Assembly: GCF_902506495.1 (NCBI RefSeq)
Contig: NZ_LR733264.1
Location: forward strand, 2,212,649 to 2,276,648
Length of the DNA: 64,000 nucleotides
From: Pseudomonas sp. 8O
GTDB lineage: Bacteria; Pseudomonadota; Gammaproteobacteria; Pseudomonadales; Pseudomonadaceae
Direction: 5' to 3'
The translations under genes were made by a program, and so were the position numbers. A model generated the notes under the pieces. The model saw only the letters and a program-made list of their open reading frames with translations. It was not told the origin of the DNA and ran no database searches. Each line of letters opens with the position of its first letter. Positions within the stretch are counted from its first letter, which is position 1. This document shows, piece by piece, positions 1 through 9,617 of this stretch.

Positions 1-98
1 GATGGTGAAGTCGACAGAAAGCCGAAAATTTGCAAGAACTACAAATTATCTATCACGTATCCAAGGGATAGCGCCTAACCGCGAGATCCCAACCGAAT

Positions 99-218
99 TG
101 CTTGACGACCATAGAGCGTTGGAACCACCTGATCCCATCCCGAACTCAGTAGTGAAACGACGCATCGCCGATGGTAGTGTGGTGCTTCACCATGTGAGAG
201 TAGGTCATCGTCAAGCTC
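99..218 (+). rRNA. rrf: 5S ribosomal RNA
   Basis: This 120-nt segment has the gammaproteobacterial 5S rRNA pattern. The terminal stem is formed by TGCTTGACGACC at the 5' end and its complement near the 3' end, and the internal CCGAACTCAG and CGATGGTAGTGTGG blocks are typical of Pseudomonas. Bases 1-98 are the spacer between 23S and 5S; the rest of the rRNA operon lies left of the window. It is the last gene of an rRNA operon read rightward and is followed by a strong terminator. Confidence 0.96.
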
Positions 219-225
219 CTATACG

Positions 226-262
226 AAACCCCAGATCGCCAACGCGGTCTGGGGTTTCTTCT
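226..262 (+). terminator. rRNA operon terminator
   Basis: A 10-bp perfect stem (AAACCCCAGA at 226-235 pairs with TCTGGGGTTT at 248-257) is followed by a T-rich tail, directly after the 5S gene. This is the form of an intrinsic terminator ending the rRNA operon. Confidence 0.9.
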
Positions 263-279
263 TTGTGCGCCGGAAAACA

Positions 280-448
280 ACGCTTCGCGTAGGGTGCGCT
301 ACGCGCACCACCAATGACGCCGACATGCCGGTGCGCACGGCGCCTACGGGTTGGTTTTCTTCTCTGTGTAGGAAACAACGCTTCGCGTAGGGTGCGCTGC
401 GCGCACCGCCAATGACGCCGACATCTCGGTGCGCACGACGCACCCTGA
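280..448. repeat. Tandem duplicated palindromic repeat
   Basis: Two copies of a unit of about 62 bp (roughly 289-350 and 387-448) are offset by 98 bp. Each opens with GTAGGGTGCGCT followed by GCGCACC, has a shared middle reading CAATGACGCCGACAT, and closes with GGTGCGCACG. The related palindrome recurs near 58981-59047, so this is a dispersed Pseudomonas repeat present here as a tandem pair. The rest of the gap, 449-641, holds no gene I can support. Confidence 0.7.
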
Positions 449-641
449 GGTGGACACGCTGCAGAGGCCGCTCGTGCAAGTCATCAGCGGTTACCTCGAA
501 TTTAAGTGTGTGTTCGCTATGGTCGTCTTGTTCTGATGAACCACAGGCCATCAATGCGCGACTTCCTTCGGAATGATCTCGATTGATAACTCCTGATCCT
601 TGCGATCCAACCAGACGTGGCGAGCACTAAGGCATTCTCCT

Positions 642-983
642 ATGCGTCAATCGAGTCGTATCACCTTCCGCTCTACCTTCCGCATCAAGATCAGCGATCG
701 AGAAAGCGACACGCTGATCGGTTATGCGGGCGATGTTTCCGAATGCGGGATGAAACTGCTGAGCGATACGCCTGTGGAGCCCGGAAGCGAACTGAAGCTA
801 CGCGTGCGCATGCGTGATCGTCAGGGAGAGATGCGCCAGGTGGATGTGAACATGGTCTGTCAGTGGTCGCAGGAGAATACCCGCACAGGCTTCTTCGAAG
901 CCGGGCTGGCCTTGCAGGAGGAGACGGCCGAGTACGTCCGACTGATCGACGGAATGCGCAAAGTGCGCAAGGAAAAGGCTTAG
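642..983 (+). CDS. PilZ-domain protein (c-di-GMP binding)
   Basis: A 113-residue, single-domain PilZ protein expected to bind cyclic di-GMP in the cytoplasm. Both signature motifs are visible: RSTFR (RxxxR) near residues 9-13 and DVSECG (DxSxxG) about 25 residues later. The start at 642 has AAGG about 9 bases upstream; an in-frame TTG at 600 would add 14 residues with no better ribosome site. It reads toward flhA on the opposite strand. Single-domain PilZ proteins often act as brakes or adaptors for flagella or pili, so a role with the adjacent flagellar block is possible, but only neighbourhood supports it. Confidence 0.8.
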   Translation: MRQSSRITFRSTFRIKISDRESDTLIGYAGDVSECGMKLLSDTPVEPGSELKLRVRMRDRQGEMRQVDVNMVCQWSQENTRTGFFEAGLALQEETAEYVRLIDGMRKVRKEKA

Positions 984-1095
984 ATGAGGCGGATGGAGGG
1001 GCGATGAAGGAGATCGCTCTGGCGCGGCAATCTTGTTATCAGGTCTGAGCGGGTCGATGCGAAGAACATCCACCCGCGTGCTCGACGTTTGCTGA

Positions 1096-3192
1096 TCAGC
1101 CCAGCGTGCCGAGAATATTGACGCCCACTCTTTCCGGGATCTCGTTCTGCGACAGCACATGCAGGCCCGGGCTGAACACCCGCGCATACCGTGCCAGCAG
1201 CGGGCGTAGTTGCGGCATCACGGTAAGGATTGGCGGGTGCCCGTCCTTGCGCAACTTCTCCTTCACTACCGGCATGGTGTTCTGCAACTGATTGAGCAGG
1301 CTGGGCTCTACCGGGATGTTGTCCAGGCTCACCGCACCGGCCTGCTGGGCGATGGCCAGGGCATTGAGCAGGGTGTTCTCCAAGGCGTTTTCGAGAATGA
1401 ACACCGACAGCTCCTGACGCTCGCCAGCGATCATGCCGACGATGCTGCGGCGCAGTGCGTAGCGCACGTCCGAGGCCAGCAGTACCGGGTCTTTGGTCGA
1501 TTCACTGGCTTCGAGCAGCGTCGTCGCGATGGTGACGATATCCTTGAGCGGCACCTGCTCCTGCAGCAGCTGGCGATAGACACGGTGTTGCTGGGTGTAG
1601 CTGAGCTGACTCTTCAGGCTGTCGGCCAGCTTCGGCGCCTGCACCTGAAGACGCTGCATCAGATGATCGACGTCGTCGTGCTTGAACACATCGGGCAGAT
1701 GTTCGCGGATGACCTTGTTCAGGTGCGTGGCGATAACGCTGGCACAGTCGATGACCTGGTAGCCGAGATTCAACGCACGCGCCTTGTCCTCCGGCTGGAT
1801 CCACACGACCTGCATGCGATAGGCCGGATCTACGCCGAGGATGCCATCGATCTCGCCGTAGAGCTCCGGTGAGGGGATGGCCATCATGCGATCAGCATGC
1901 AGCTCGGCGCTGTCGATCTTCTCGCCATTGATCTGGATGCTGTACTGCGATGCCTTAAGGCGCAGGCTGTCGCGGATATGCACTTCCGGCAGCAGGAAGC
2001 CGAGGCTTTCCGATAGGGTCTGACGTACGCCGCGCACACGCTGTGTCAGAGGCGCGCCGGCGGCTTCGTTGACCAGGCCGACCAGTTTGTAGCCCAGCGA
2101 CACGGACAGACGTTCGACCAGCGGGATGTCCTCCCACACCATGTTTTGCGCGCGTTCCTGTTCCATCGCCTTGCCCAATGCCTCGACCTGTTCGAGGCTG
2201 GCTGCTTCAGTGGGTGGGCCATTACGAGCTACCATCCAGGCGATGAAGGCCACCAGAGCGGCGAAGCTGATGAAAGCCAGGTGCGGCATGCCTGGCACCA
2301 GTGCCAGGGTGAACAGAATTCCGGCCACGGTATAGAGCAGTGCCGGTTGGGCCAACAGCTGGCGATTCACCTGCTGGGTGATGTCCGAGGATTCGTTGAT
2401 CCGCGTGACGATGATCGCCGCCGCAGTGGACAGCAGCAGTGCCGGTATCTGCGCTACCAGGCCATCACCGATGGTCAGCAGGGCGTACTGCTGGAAGGCC
2501 TGGCCTGCGCCCAGGTCGTAGACGAACAGGCCGATGGCGAAGCCGCCGAACAGGTTGATCAGGAGGATCAGAATACCGGCGATGGCATCGCCACGGACGA
2601 ACTTCGAGGCGCCGTCCATGGCCCCGTAGAAGTCGGCTTCCTTGGCCACTTCCGCGCGGCGGCGCTTGGCTTCGTGTTGCTCGATCAGGCCGGCATTGAG
2701 GTCGGCGTCGATAGCCATCTGCTTGCCCGGCAAGGCATCGAGGGTGAAGCGCGCGGTGACCTCGGAGATACGCTCGCCGCCCTTGGTGATGACGATGAAG
2801 TTGATGATCATCAGGATCACGAACACCACCAGACCGACGATGAAGTTGCCGCCGATCACGACCTCACCGAACGACTCGATCACCTTGCCCGCTGCGCCGG
2901 TACCGGTATGGCCTTCGAGCAGCACCACGCGTGTGGAAGCAACGTTCAGGCACAGGCGCAGCAGTGTGGTGATCAGGATCACCGTGGGGAACAGGGAAAA
3001 ATCCAGCGGGCTCTTCGACGATACGCTGACCAGCAACACCAGGATGGCCATGGCGATGTTGAAGGTAAAAAGGGCATCGAGCAGCACCGGTGGCAGCGGC
3101 AGGATGACCATGGCCAGGATCGACAGGATCAGCACCGGAATACCGATACGACCGCTGCGGAAGGTGGGCGCGAGTTGCTGCAGTAGGTTCAT
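1096..3192 (-). CDS. flhA: Flagellar export gate protein FlhA (lateral type)
   Basis: FlhA is the large inner-membrane subunit of the flagellar type III export gate. It couples proton flow to export and docks chaperone-substrate complexes through its cytoplasmic C-terminal half. The 698 residues match family length. The N-terminal half holds several hydrophobic helices, and the FHIPEP signature is at about residues 141-170 (RISEVTARFTLDALPGKQMA). It is the last gene of the leftward arm fliM-N-P-Q-R-flhB-flhA, three bases after the flhB stop. It is probably a second copy beside a polar flhA elsewhere. The order flhB-flhA, with no flhF or fleN after it, differs from the polar cluster of Pseudomonas. 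Confidence 0.95.
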   Translation of the reverse strand: MNLLQQLAPTFRSGRIGIPVLILSILAMVILPLPPVLLDALFTFNIAMAILVLLVSVSSKSPLDFSLFPTVILITTLLRLCLNVASTRVVLLEGHTGTGAAGKVIESFGEVVIGGNFIVGLVVFVILMIINFIVITKGGERISEVTARFTLDALPGKQMAIDADLNAGLIEQHEAKRRRAEVAKEADFYGAMDGASKFVRGDAIAGILILLINLFGGFAIGLFVYDLGAGQAFQQYALLTIGDGLVAQIPALLLSTAAAIIVTRINESSDITQQVNRQLLAQPALLYTVAGILFTLALVPGMPHLAFISFAALVAFIAWMVARNGPPTEAASLEQVEALGKAMEQERAQNMVWEDIPLVERLSVSLGYKLVGLVNEAAGAPLTQRVRGVRQTLSESLGFLLPEVHIRDSLRLKASQYSIQINGEKIDSAELHADRMMAIPSPELYGEIDGILGVDPAYRMQVVWIQPEDKARALNLGYQVIDCASVIATHLNKVIREHLPDVFKHDDVDHLMQRLQVQAPKLADSLKSQLSYTQQHRVYRQLLQEQVPLKDIVTIATTLLEASESTKDPVLLASDVRYALRRSIVGMIAGERQELSVFILENALENTLLNALAIAQQAGAVSLDNIPVEPSLLNQLQNTMPVVKEKLRKDGHPPILTVMPQLRPLLARYARVFSPGLHVLSQNEIPERVGVNILGTLG

Positions 3193-3195
3193 GAA

Positions 3196-4329
3196 TCAGC
3201 CCCTGTTGGCCAAGCTGTCGGGAATCGGGAGGTTGCTCGCCAGTTCTGGCTTGCCTCTGCGCCCCTGGCGCCAGGCCTTGAGCTGCAGGATGTAGGTCAG
3301 CACATGGGCCACGGCGGTATATAGCGGGGCCGGGATCTGCTGGTTGATCTGGGTGGTGAAGTAGATGGCGCGTGCCAGCGGTGGTATTTCCACCACTTCG
3401 AGTGCGTGCTTGGTGGCCATCTGGCGCATGTATAACGCGGTTTCATCGACGCCCTTGGCCAATACGAATGGCGCGGCGGCCTTTTTGGTGTCGTACTTGA
3501 GCGCCACGGCGTAATGCGTCGGGTTGACGATGACCACGTCGGCGTTCTTGATCACCTTGCTGATCTGCCTTTGCAACATCTGCCGTTGCAGCTGCTTGAT
3601 GCGCGCCTTGACCTCGGGGCGGCCCTCCTGGTTCTTGTGCTCCTCCTTGCGCTCCTGCTTGGTCATGCGCATCTTCTTGAGGAAGAAGTAGCGCTGCAGC
3701 GGGATGTCGATGAGGGAAAACACCACGAAGATCAGCATCAGGCACAGGGTCAGATTGAAGGTCAGGTTCAGGGCCGCCGAGATCGCCTCGAACACGCTGC
3801 TGCGTTGCAGCGCGATCAGGTCCGGGAGGGCCGCGCGCACCAGGACATAGCCGACACCGAGCAGCACCAGTACCTTGAGGATCGACTTGAGCAATTCACT
3901 CCAGTTCTGCGCCGAGAAGATCTTGCCCAGGCCGGTAATGGGATTGAGCTTGCTGAATTTCGGGGCAAAGTTTTTCGCGGAAAACACCCAGCCGCCTGGC
4001 ACCAGGGACAGCGCTACCACCAGCACGGAGGTGAGCAGCAGGGGCGACAGCAGTTTGATGAACACCAGCATGTTGTAGCCAAGCAGGGTGTCGAGGTCAT
4101 CCAGGCCGATCTCGCTATGCCCGAACTGGATGTACGACAGGCGGAAACTGTCGCTGAGCCCCTCCAGGAAAAGCCCGGCGCTGAACTTGAGGATGAACAG
4201 GGTGGCGATCAGCGAGATGGTGGTCGACAGGTCCTTGGAGCGCGCGACCTGGCCGTCATCCTTGCTCTTTTTCAGTTTTTGCGCGGAGGCCTCTTCCGTC
4301 TTTTCCTGGCCGCTGTTCTGCTCAGACAT
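3196..4329 (-). CDS. flhB: Flagellar export switch protein FlhB (lateral type)
   Basis: FlhB is the membrane export component whose self-cleavage switches secretion from hook to filament substrates. The 377-residue product has a charged cytoplasmic N-terminus, four hydrophobic segments between about residues 35 and 210, and the autocleavage motif NPTH at residues 269-272, the expected place. The gene overlaps the end of fliR by 8 bases and precedes flhA by 3, so the products are probably translationally coupled. An intact NPTH suggests the hook-length switch was functional, although no fliK is in the window. Confidence 0.95.
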   Translation of the reverse strand: MSEQNSGQEKTEEASAQKLKKSKDDGQVARSKDLSTTISLIATLFILKFSAGLFLEGLSDSFRLSYIQFGHSEIGLDDLDTLLGYNMLVFIKLLSPLLLTSVLVVALSLVPGGWVFSAKNFAPKFSKLNPITGLGKIFSAQNWSELLKSILKVLVLLGVGYVLVRAALPDLIALQRSSVFEAISAALNLTFNLTLCLMLIFVVFSLIDIPLQRYFFLKKMRMTKQERKEEHKNQEGRPEVKARIKQLQRQMLQRQISKVIKNADVVIVNPTHYAVALKYDTKKAAAPFVLAKGVDETALYMRQMATKHALEVVEIPPLARAIYFTTQINQQIPAPLYTAVAHVLTYILQLKAWRQGRRGKPELASNLPIPDSLANRG

Positions 4330-5116
4330 CGCCGCCCTCGCGCAGAATCACACCGATGCCGTTGAGCAGCTCGCGGGTCAGGTGCAGGTAGCTGTCGGGC
4401 AGATTGGGCAGAGTCAGATAGATGCACAGCAGGCCCATCAGAATGCTGATGGGAAAGCCCAGGGAGAACAGATTCATGGCCGGCGAAATACGGTTGAGCA
4501 AGCCGAAGCAGAACTGCACCAGCGTCAGGCAGAACACCACTGGCAAGGTGACCAGCACGGCGGCGGCCAGTACCCAGGCGAAGGCCTGCACGAAGCTTTG
4601 TGCGCCCAGGTAATGCAGGCCGCTGCCGACCGGCCAGAACAGGAAACTCTGATACAGCACGCTGATGGTGACCAGGTGGCCGTCGATAGCGAAGAACAGC
4701 AGCACCAGCAGAATGAAGTACAGCTGGTAGATGATCGAGGACGACGACACGCCGTTCACCGGGTCGTTGTAGCGCGCCATGCTCATGCCCATCTGAGTCG
4801 ACACCACCTCACCGACCACCATGAAAATGGTGAACACCAGTTGCAGGGTCAGTCCCAGCAGCACGCCGAAAGCGATCTGTTCCAATGCAGTCATCAGCCC
4901 CTTCAGTGAAAGCGGATCGATCTGCGGCATGTCCGGCAGCGCCGCGCCAAGGGCAATGGTCAAGGCCAGGGCGAGGAGGATGCGCACGCGCACCGAGACT
5001 GCCTTGTGATTGAACAGTGGCGCCATGCTGAGCAGGGCAACGATGCGGCAGAACGGCCACCAATAAGCCTGTAGACTGGTCAGATACTGGCTGGCATGCA
5101 GCACGGGTTCGGACAT
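4322..5116 (-). CDS. fliR: Flagellar export protein FliR (lateral type)
   Basis: FliR is an inner-membrane subunit that assembles with FliP and FliQ into the export gate pore. The 264-residue product is almost entirely hydrophobic, with about six membrane segments and the usual polytopic FliR pattern. It lies between fliQ (3-base gap) and flhB (8-base overlap), the canonical gene order. Confidence 0.94.
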   Translation of the reverse strand: MSEPVLHASQYLTSLQAYWWPFCRIVALLSMAPLFNHKAVSVRVRILLALALTIALGAALPDMPQIDPLSLKGLMTALEQIAFGVLLGLTLQLVFTIFMVVGEVVSTQMGMSMARYNDPVNGVSSSSIIYQLYFILLVLLFFAIDGHLVTISVLYQSFLFWPVGSGLHYLGAQSFVQAFAWVLAAAVLVTLPVVFCLTLVQFCFGLLNRISPAMNLFSLGFPISILMGLLCIYLTLPNLPDSYLHLTRELLNGIGVILREGGDV

Positions 5117-5119
5117 GCT

Positions 5120-5392
5120 TCAGCCCACCAGATGTCCGGCCTGCTTGAAGGTTTCGATGAACAGATCCCCCAGCGTGCGCAGGATCCAGTGGCCGGCGAA
5201 CACCAGCATCGCCAGGGTGATCAGCAGGCGCGGGAGGAAGCTGAGCATCTGTTCGTTGATCTGCGTGGCCGCCTGGAAAATGCTCACCAGCAGGCCGCCG
5301 AGCAGGCTCGGTACTACCAGTACGCAGACGATCAGGCCAGTGATATAGACCGCGTGAGCCACCAGCTCGGCGGCATGTTCGGGCGTGAGCAT
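5120..5392 (-). CDS. fliQ: Flagellar export protein FliQ (lateral type)
   Basis: A 90-residue protein with two long hydrophobic helices, typical of FliQ, which wraps the FliP-FliR pore of the flagellar type III export gate. Its length equals that of the family. It sits 12 bases after fliP and immediately before fliR. Confidence 0.94.
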   Translation of the reverse strand: MLTPEHAAELVAHAVYITGLIVCVLVVPSLLGGLLVSIFQAATQINEQMLSFLPRLLITLAMLVFAGHWILRTLGDLFIETFKQAGHLVG

Positions 5393-5404
5393 CGCGTAGC
5401 CTCG

Positions 5405-6157
5405 CTAATAGGGCTGAATACTGGTGGTGAGGGTGCCGACCAGCAGCGCCCAGCCATCGACCAGAACGAAGATCAGCAGCTTGAACGGCAGCGAGATCAT
5501 CATCGGCGAGAGCATCATCATGCCCATCGCCATCAGTACGCTGGCCACCACCAGGTCGATCACCAGAAAGGGCACGAAGATCATGAAGCCGAGTTGAAAG
5601 GCGGTCTTCAGCTCACTGAGTACGAAGGCCGGCAGCAGCAGGGAGAAGTCCAGCTGGGCCAGGTCCTCGGGCATTTCTTCACCCGCGAGGGCGACCAGGG
5701 TTTCCAGCGAGTTCTTGCTGGTCTGTGCCAGCATGAACTGGCTGATGATGCGCTTGCCTTCGCCCAGGCCCTGTTCGAGGCTGATCTGGTCGGCCTCGAA
5801 CGGCACGTAGGCCTCGGTGTACATCTCCTGCCACACCGGTCGCATCACCAGCAGCGTGAGGCACAGGGCGATGCCGACCAGCACCGGGTTGGGCGGGCTC
5901 TGCTGCAGGCCGATGGCCTGGCGCAGGATGGCCAGGACGATGATGAAGCGGGTGAAGCAAGTCATCATCATCAACATGGCCGGGAGAAAACCCAGCAGCG
6001 TCATGATCAGCAGGATCTGCAGCTTGACGCTCAGGGTCTGGCCATCTTCGGTGTCGTTGAAGTTGAACAGGGTGATGTCGCCGGCCGCCAGGGCCAGCAA
6101 CGGGCAGCACAGGGCTGCCAGCAGCAGGCCGGATTGCAGCAGACGGCGCAGCATCAC
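5405..6157 (-). CDS. fliP: Flagellar export protein FliP (lateral type)
   Basis: FliP forms the core of the export pore. The product is 250 residues, with a cleavable signal peptide (residues about 1-25, ending LLALAAG), as is usual for FliP, then four membrane helices. The FliP signature region is present in the C-terminal third (FMIFVPFLVIDLVVASVLMA). The start overlaps the fliN stop by four bases. No fliO lies between fliN and fliP, where polar clusters carry it. Confidence 0.95.
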   Translation of the reverse strand: MMLRRLLQSGLLLAALCCPLLALAAGDITLFNFNDTEDGQTLSVKLQILLIMTLLGFLPAMLMMMTCFTRFIIVLAILRQAIGLQQSPPNPVLVGIALCLTLLVMRPVWQEMYTEAYVPFEADQISLEQGLGEGKRIISQFMLAQTSKNSLETLVALAGEEMPEDLAQLDFSLLLPAFVLSELKTAFQLGFMIFVPFLVIDLVVASVLMAMGMMMLSPMMISLPFKLLIFVLVDGWALLVGTLTTSIQPY

Positions 6158-6525
6158 ACGCCCAGCCCGCTGAGGCCGCTACCGGACAGCTCGACGATGC
6201 GCAGGCCGTAGTTGCCGTTCATCACCACCACTTCGGCCTTGGCGAACAGCGCGCCGTTGACCTTCACGTCCAGTGGTTCGCCGGCCAGCTTGTCGAGGGC
6301 GATCACGCTGCCGGCGTCGACGTCCATCAGTTCCTTGAGGGTGATCTCGGTGGAAGCCACTTCCAGGGTGACGTTAACCGGGATCTTGCCGAAGAAACTC
6401 AGGTCCTGCTGCGGCAGGCTGGCAGGGGCTTGCTCCGGGACAGAGTCGCTGACGGCCTCATCGAGATTGAGGCCGGCGTCGTTGATCAGGCTGTCGAAAT
6501 CGTTATCGGAAATGGGGCTGCTCAT
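6154..6525 (-). CDS. fliN: C-ring protein FliN (lateral type)
   Basis: FliN forms the lower C-ring and helps dock the FliH-FliI ATPase. The 123-residue product has a low-complexity acidic N-terminal 45 residues and a C-terminal SpoA (surface presentation of antigens) domain with the motif IPVNVTLEVASTEITLKEL. It overlaps fliM upstream and fliP downstream by four bases each, indicating tight coupling. Confidence 0.93.
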   Translation of the reverse strand: MSSPISDNDFDSLINDAGLNLDEAVSDSVPEQAPASLPQQDLSFFGKIPVNVTLEVASTEITLKELMDVDAGSVIALDKLAGEPLDVKVNGALFAKAEVVVMNGNYGLRIVELSGSGLSGLGV

Positions 6526-7361
6526 GGGGTCTTCACGCTCTCAAGAGAAGTCAGGAACAAGGAGCCGTCGTCTTCGAAGATGGCGCCGCGAAACAGCTTC
6601 TGCTGGTTGATCTGTACATCGCAGCGCTCCAGCAGGCGCATCGGCAGAATGTCGCCGGGGCGCAGGGCAAGCACTTGCGACAGTGGCATCTGCAGGCTGG
6701 CTACCACGCAGTCCAGGCGCACCGGCAACTGGCGAATCTGATTGAGCGAGTTGCCGCCCTGAGTCACCGGAGCCGGGGTCGTGAGGCGGCTGGTCAGCTC
6801 ATCGACCAGCTGTGTATCCAGATAGATGAAGATCGATGCCTGGCTGCCGGTGATATGGCTGGTGAAGTGGAACTCTGCCACGTACTCCCAGGCTGCTTCT
6901 TCATAGGTGTTGTCGTAAGGCTCGAGCTTGCCGAAGGTCTGCCCGGCGAGAATCGAGCGGGCGAACAACTGAGTCACGTCCATACCCAGGCGGGTACGCA
7001 TGCGCTGCTCCGACGTACTCACTGGCGGTGCTTCGTGGTTGGGCAGACAGGTGCCGCCGTAGTAACACTCCAGCGCTTCGGTCAGCAGGGCGCGGTCCAT
7101 GGCGAAACCGACCTTGCCCAGTGTCGAGCGATACAGGCACTCGGCATCTTTATTCACGTGTTCGTGAATATCGACTCGCAGCAGTTCGAGATTGATTCGA
7201 TAGTTACGCAGAAAGTAGTCACTGATAATGCGTGGATACTTACTGGAGAGCTCACGAATATAGTGGGGAATCTTGTGGTAATGCCGGCCAAGTTTCTGCG
7301 GTTTCAACCGGGTCAGACTGTCGGCGGGCACGCCATGAAGGACTTTTTTAATCCCGGTCAT
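6522..7361 (-). CDS. fliM: C-ring switch protein FliM, N-terminally short (lateral type)
   Basis: FliM links FliG to FliN in the C-ring. From the ATG at 7361 the product is 279 residues. The FliM middle domain is recognisable (about residues 25-190, including LECYYGG), followed by a C-terminal SpoA domain. The N-terminal peptide that binds phosphorylated CheY (LSQxEIDALL in polar and enteric FliM) is missing; the chain begins MTGIKKVLHGVPADSL. A start at 7487 would add 42 residues, but they are Cys/Pro-rich, unlike FliM, and also lack that motif. GC is noticeably lower in the 5' half than in the neighbours. It is the first gene of the leftward arm. Confidence 0.9.
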   Translation of the reverse strand: MTGIKKVLHGVPADSLTRLKPQKLGRHYHKIPHYIRELSSKYPRIISDYFLRNYRINLELLRVDIHEHVNKDAECLYRSTLGKVGFAMDRALLTEALECYYGGTCLPNHEAPPVSTSEQRMRTRLGMDVTQLFARSILAGQTFGKLEPYDNTYEEAAWEYVAEFHFTSHITGSQASIFIYLDTQLVDELTSRLTTPAPVTQGGNSLNQIRQLPVRLDCVVASLQMPLSQVLALRPGDILPMRLLERCDVQINQQKLFRGAIFEDDGSLFLTSLESVKTP

Positions 7362-7840
7362 GTTGTGGGCTGTATTCCTGGTTGTAACTGCGCGTGCACC
7401 ATCGAGCAACTCGATAGGCGTGCAGAGGATGTTTTGATATGCCGGCGGGCTTTGGCAGCAGTGCCTTGGCCATGGCGTCGAATTCATCCGGGAACAAGCA
7501 TGCAGGCCCGTGATGACGAGGAGGAGTCTAGGCTGAGGGAGGGTGAGAAATTAAATCAATAGATATCAAATGCCGTTTTTGATAGCGATTTGCCGGCATT
7601 GATAGGAAATAACAACAAGTAATTCGGCGGTTTTCTGTGCGCTTGTTAACGTTTGCGCCGTGATCCGTTGCGCGTATATATGGCACGCCGTCAAGTGCTG
7701 GCGTAGTTGACCAATACAAGCGACGGAAAGTTTCGAAAGATTAAGGGGCCGCGTGAAAAAAATCTGTCATCTGTTTGGCAGTTTTGCACACAGGGTCGAA
7801 TGCCGCCGCCAGGCTCATGAAAGACATCGGGTGATTTACC
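7362..7840. promoter_or_regulatory. Divergent control region of the flagellar block
   Basis: This 479-bp stretch without a supported gene separates fliM (leftward) from the activator gene (rightward) and must hold the promoters of both arms. It is clearly AT-richer than its surroundings. An imperfect inverted repeat (ATCAAATGCCG at 7565-7575 and CGGCATTGAT at 7594-7603) is a candidate operator. A weak sigma-70-like site (TTTGCG at 7652-7657, 17 bases, TATATA at 7675-7680) could serve the rightward gene. I found no convincing sigma-54 site (GG-N10-GC with flanking consensus) by eye. Confidence 0.5.
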
Positions 7841-9250
<1,410 letters not shown>

Positions 9251-9262
9251 GAGAAGCAAAGG

Positions 9263-9598
9263 ATGAATTCGATTAGCCAGGTGCAGCAGGATCTGCTGGG
9301 CCGTATGGAGCAACTCAAAAGTCTCAGCGAAGCGACGCCGATCAAGCCAGCGCAGGCCTTTGCCGTGCAGCCCGGTGAGCCGGGTTTTGCCGCTGCTTTC
9401 GACAATGCGGTGCGTGCGGTGGACGCGCAGCAGCATCGTTCCGGCGAGCTGATGGCTGCGGTCGACAGCGGGCAGAGCGATGACCTGGTGGGGGCGATGA
9501 TCGAGAGCCAGAAGGCCAGCGTTTCGTTCAGCGCCCTGATGCAGGTGCGCAACAAGCTATCCAGCGCTTTCGACGACATCATGAAGATGCCGCTGTAA
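9263..9598 (+). CDS. fliE: Flagellar MS ring-rod adaptor FliE (lateral type)
   Basis: FliE joins the MS ring to the proximal rod and is an early export substrate. The product is 111 residues, close to family length, with the conserved C-terminal part (VSFSALMQVRNKLSSAFDDI). The gene starts 12 bases after the activator gene with a good AGGAG site, so both are probably cotranscribed. Confidence 0.93.
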   Translation: MNSISQVQQDLLGRMEQLKSLSEATPIKPAQAFAVQPGEPGFAAAFDNAVRAVDAQQHRSGELMAAVDSGQSDDLVGAMIESQKASVSFSALMQVRNKLSSAFDDIMKMPL

Positions 9599-9617
9599 GC
9601 GGATCGGGGGCTGACGC

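Noticed and set aside
219..554. Open frame on the minus strand near the 5S gene, with a lipoprotein-like beginning (MMACGSSEQDDH)
   Set aside because: It runs through the duplicated repeats and the rRNA terminator, has no ribosome site, and its composition after residue 40 is that of repeat DNA.
1018..1048. Tiny frame after the PilZ gene with a GGAGGGG site
   Set aside because: Only about 14 codons with no support beyond the ribosome-site-like bases.
7640..7840. Possible sigma-54 promoter before the activator gene (TGGCACG at 7681)
   Set aside because: The -24-like TGGCACG is not followed by GC at the required spacing. Other GG-N10-GC spacings lack the flanking consensus.
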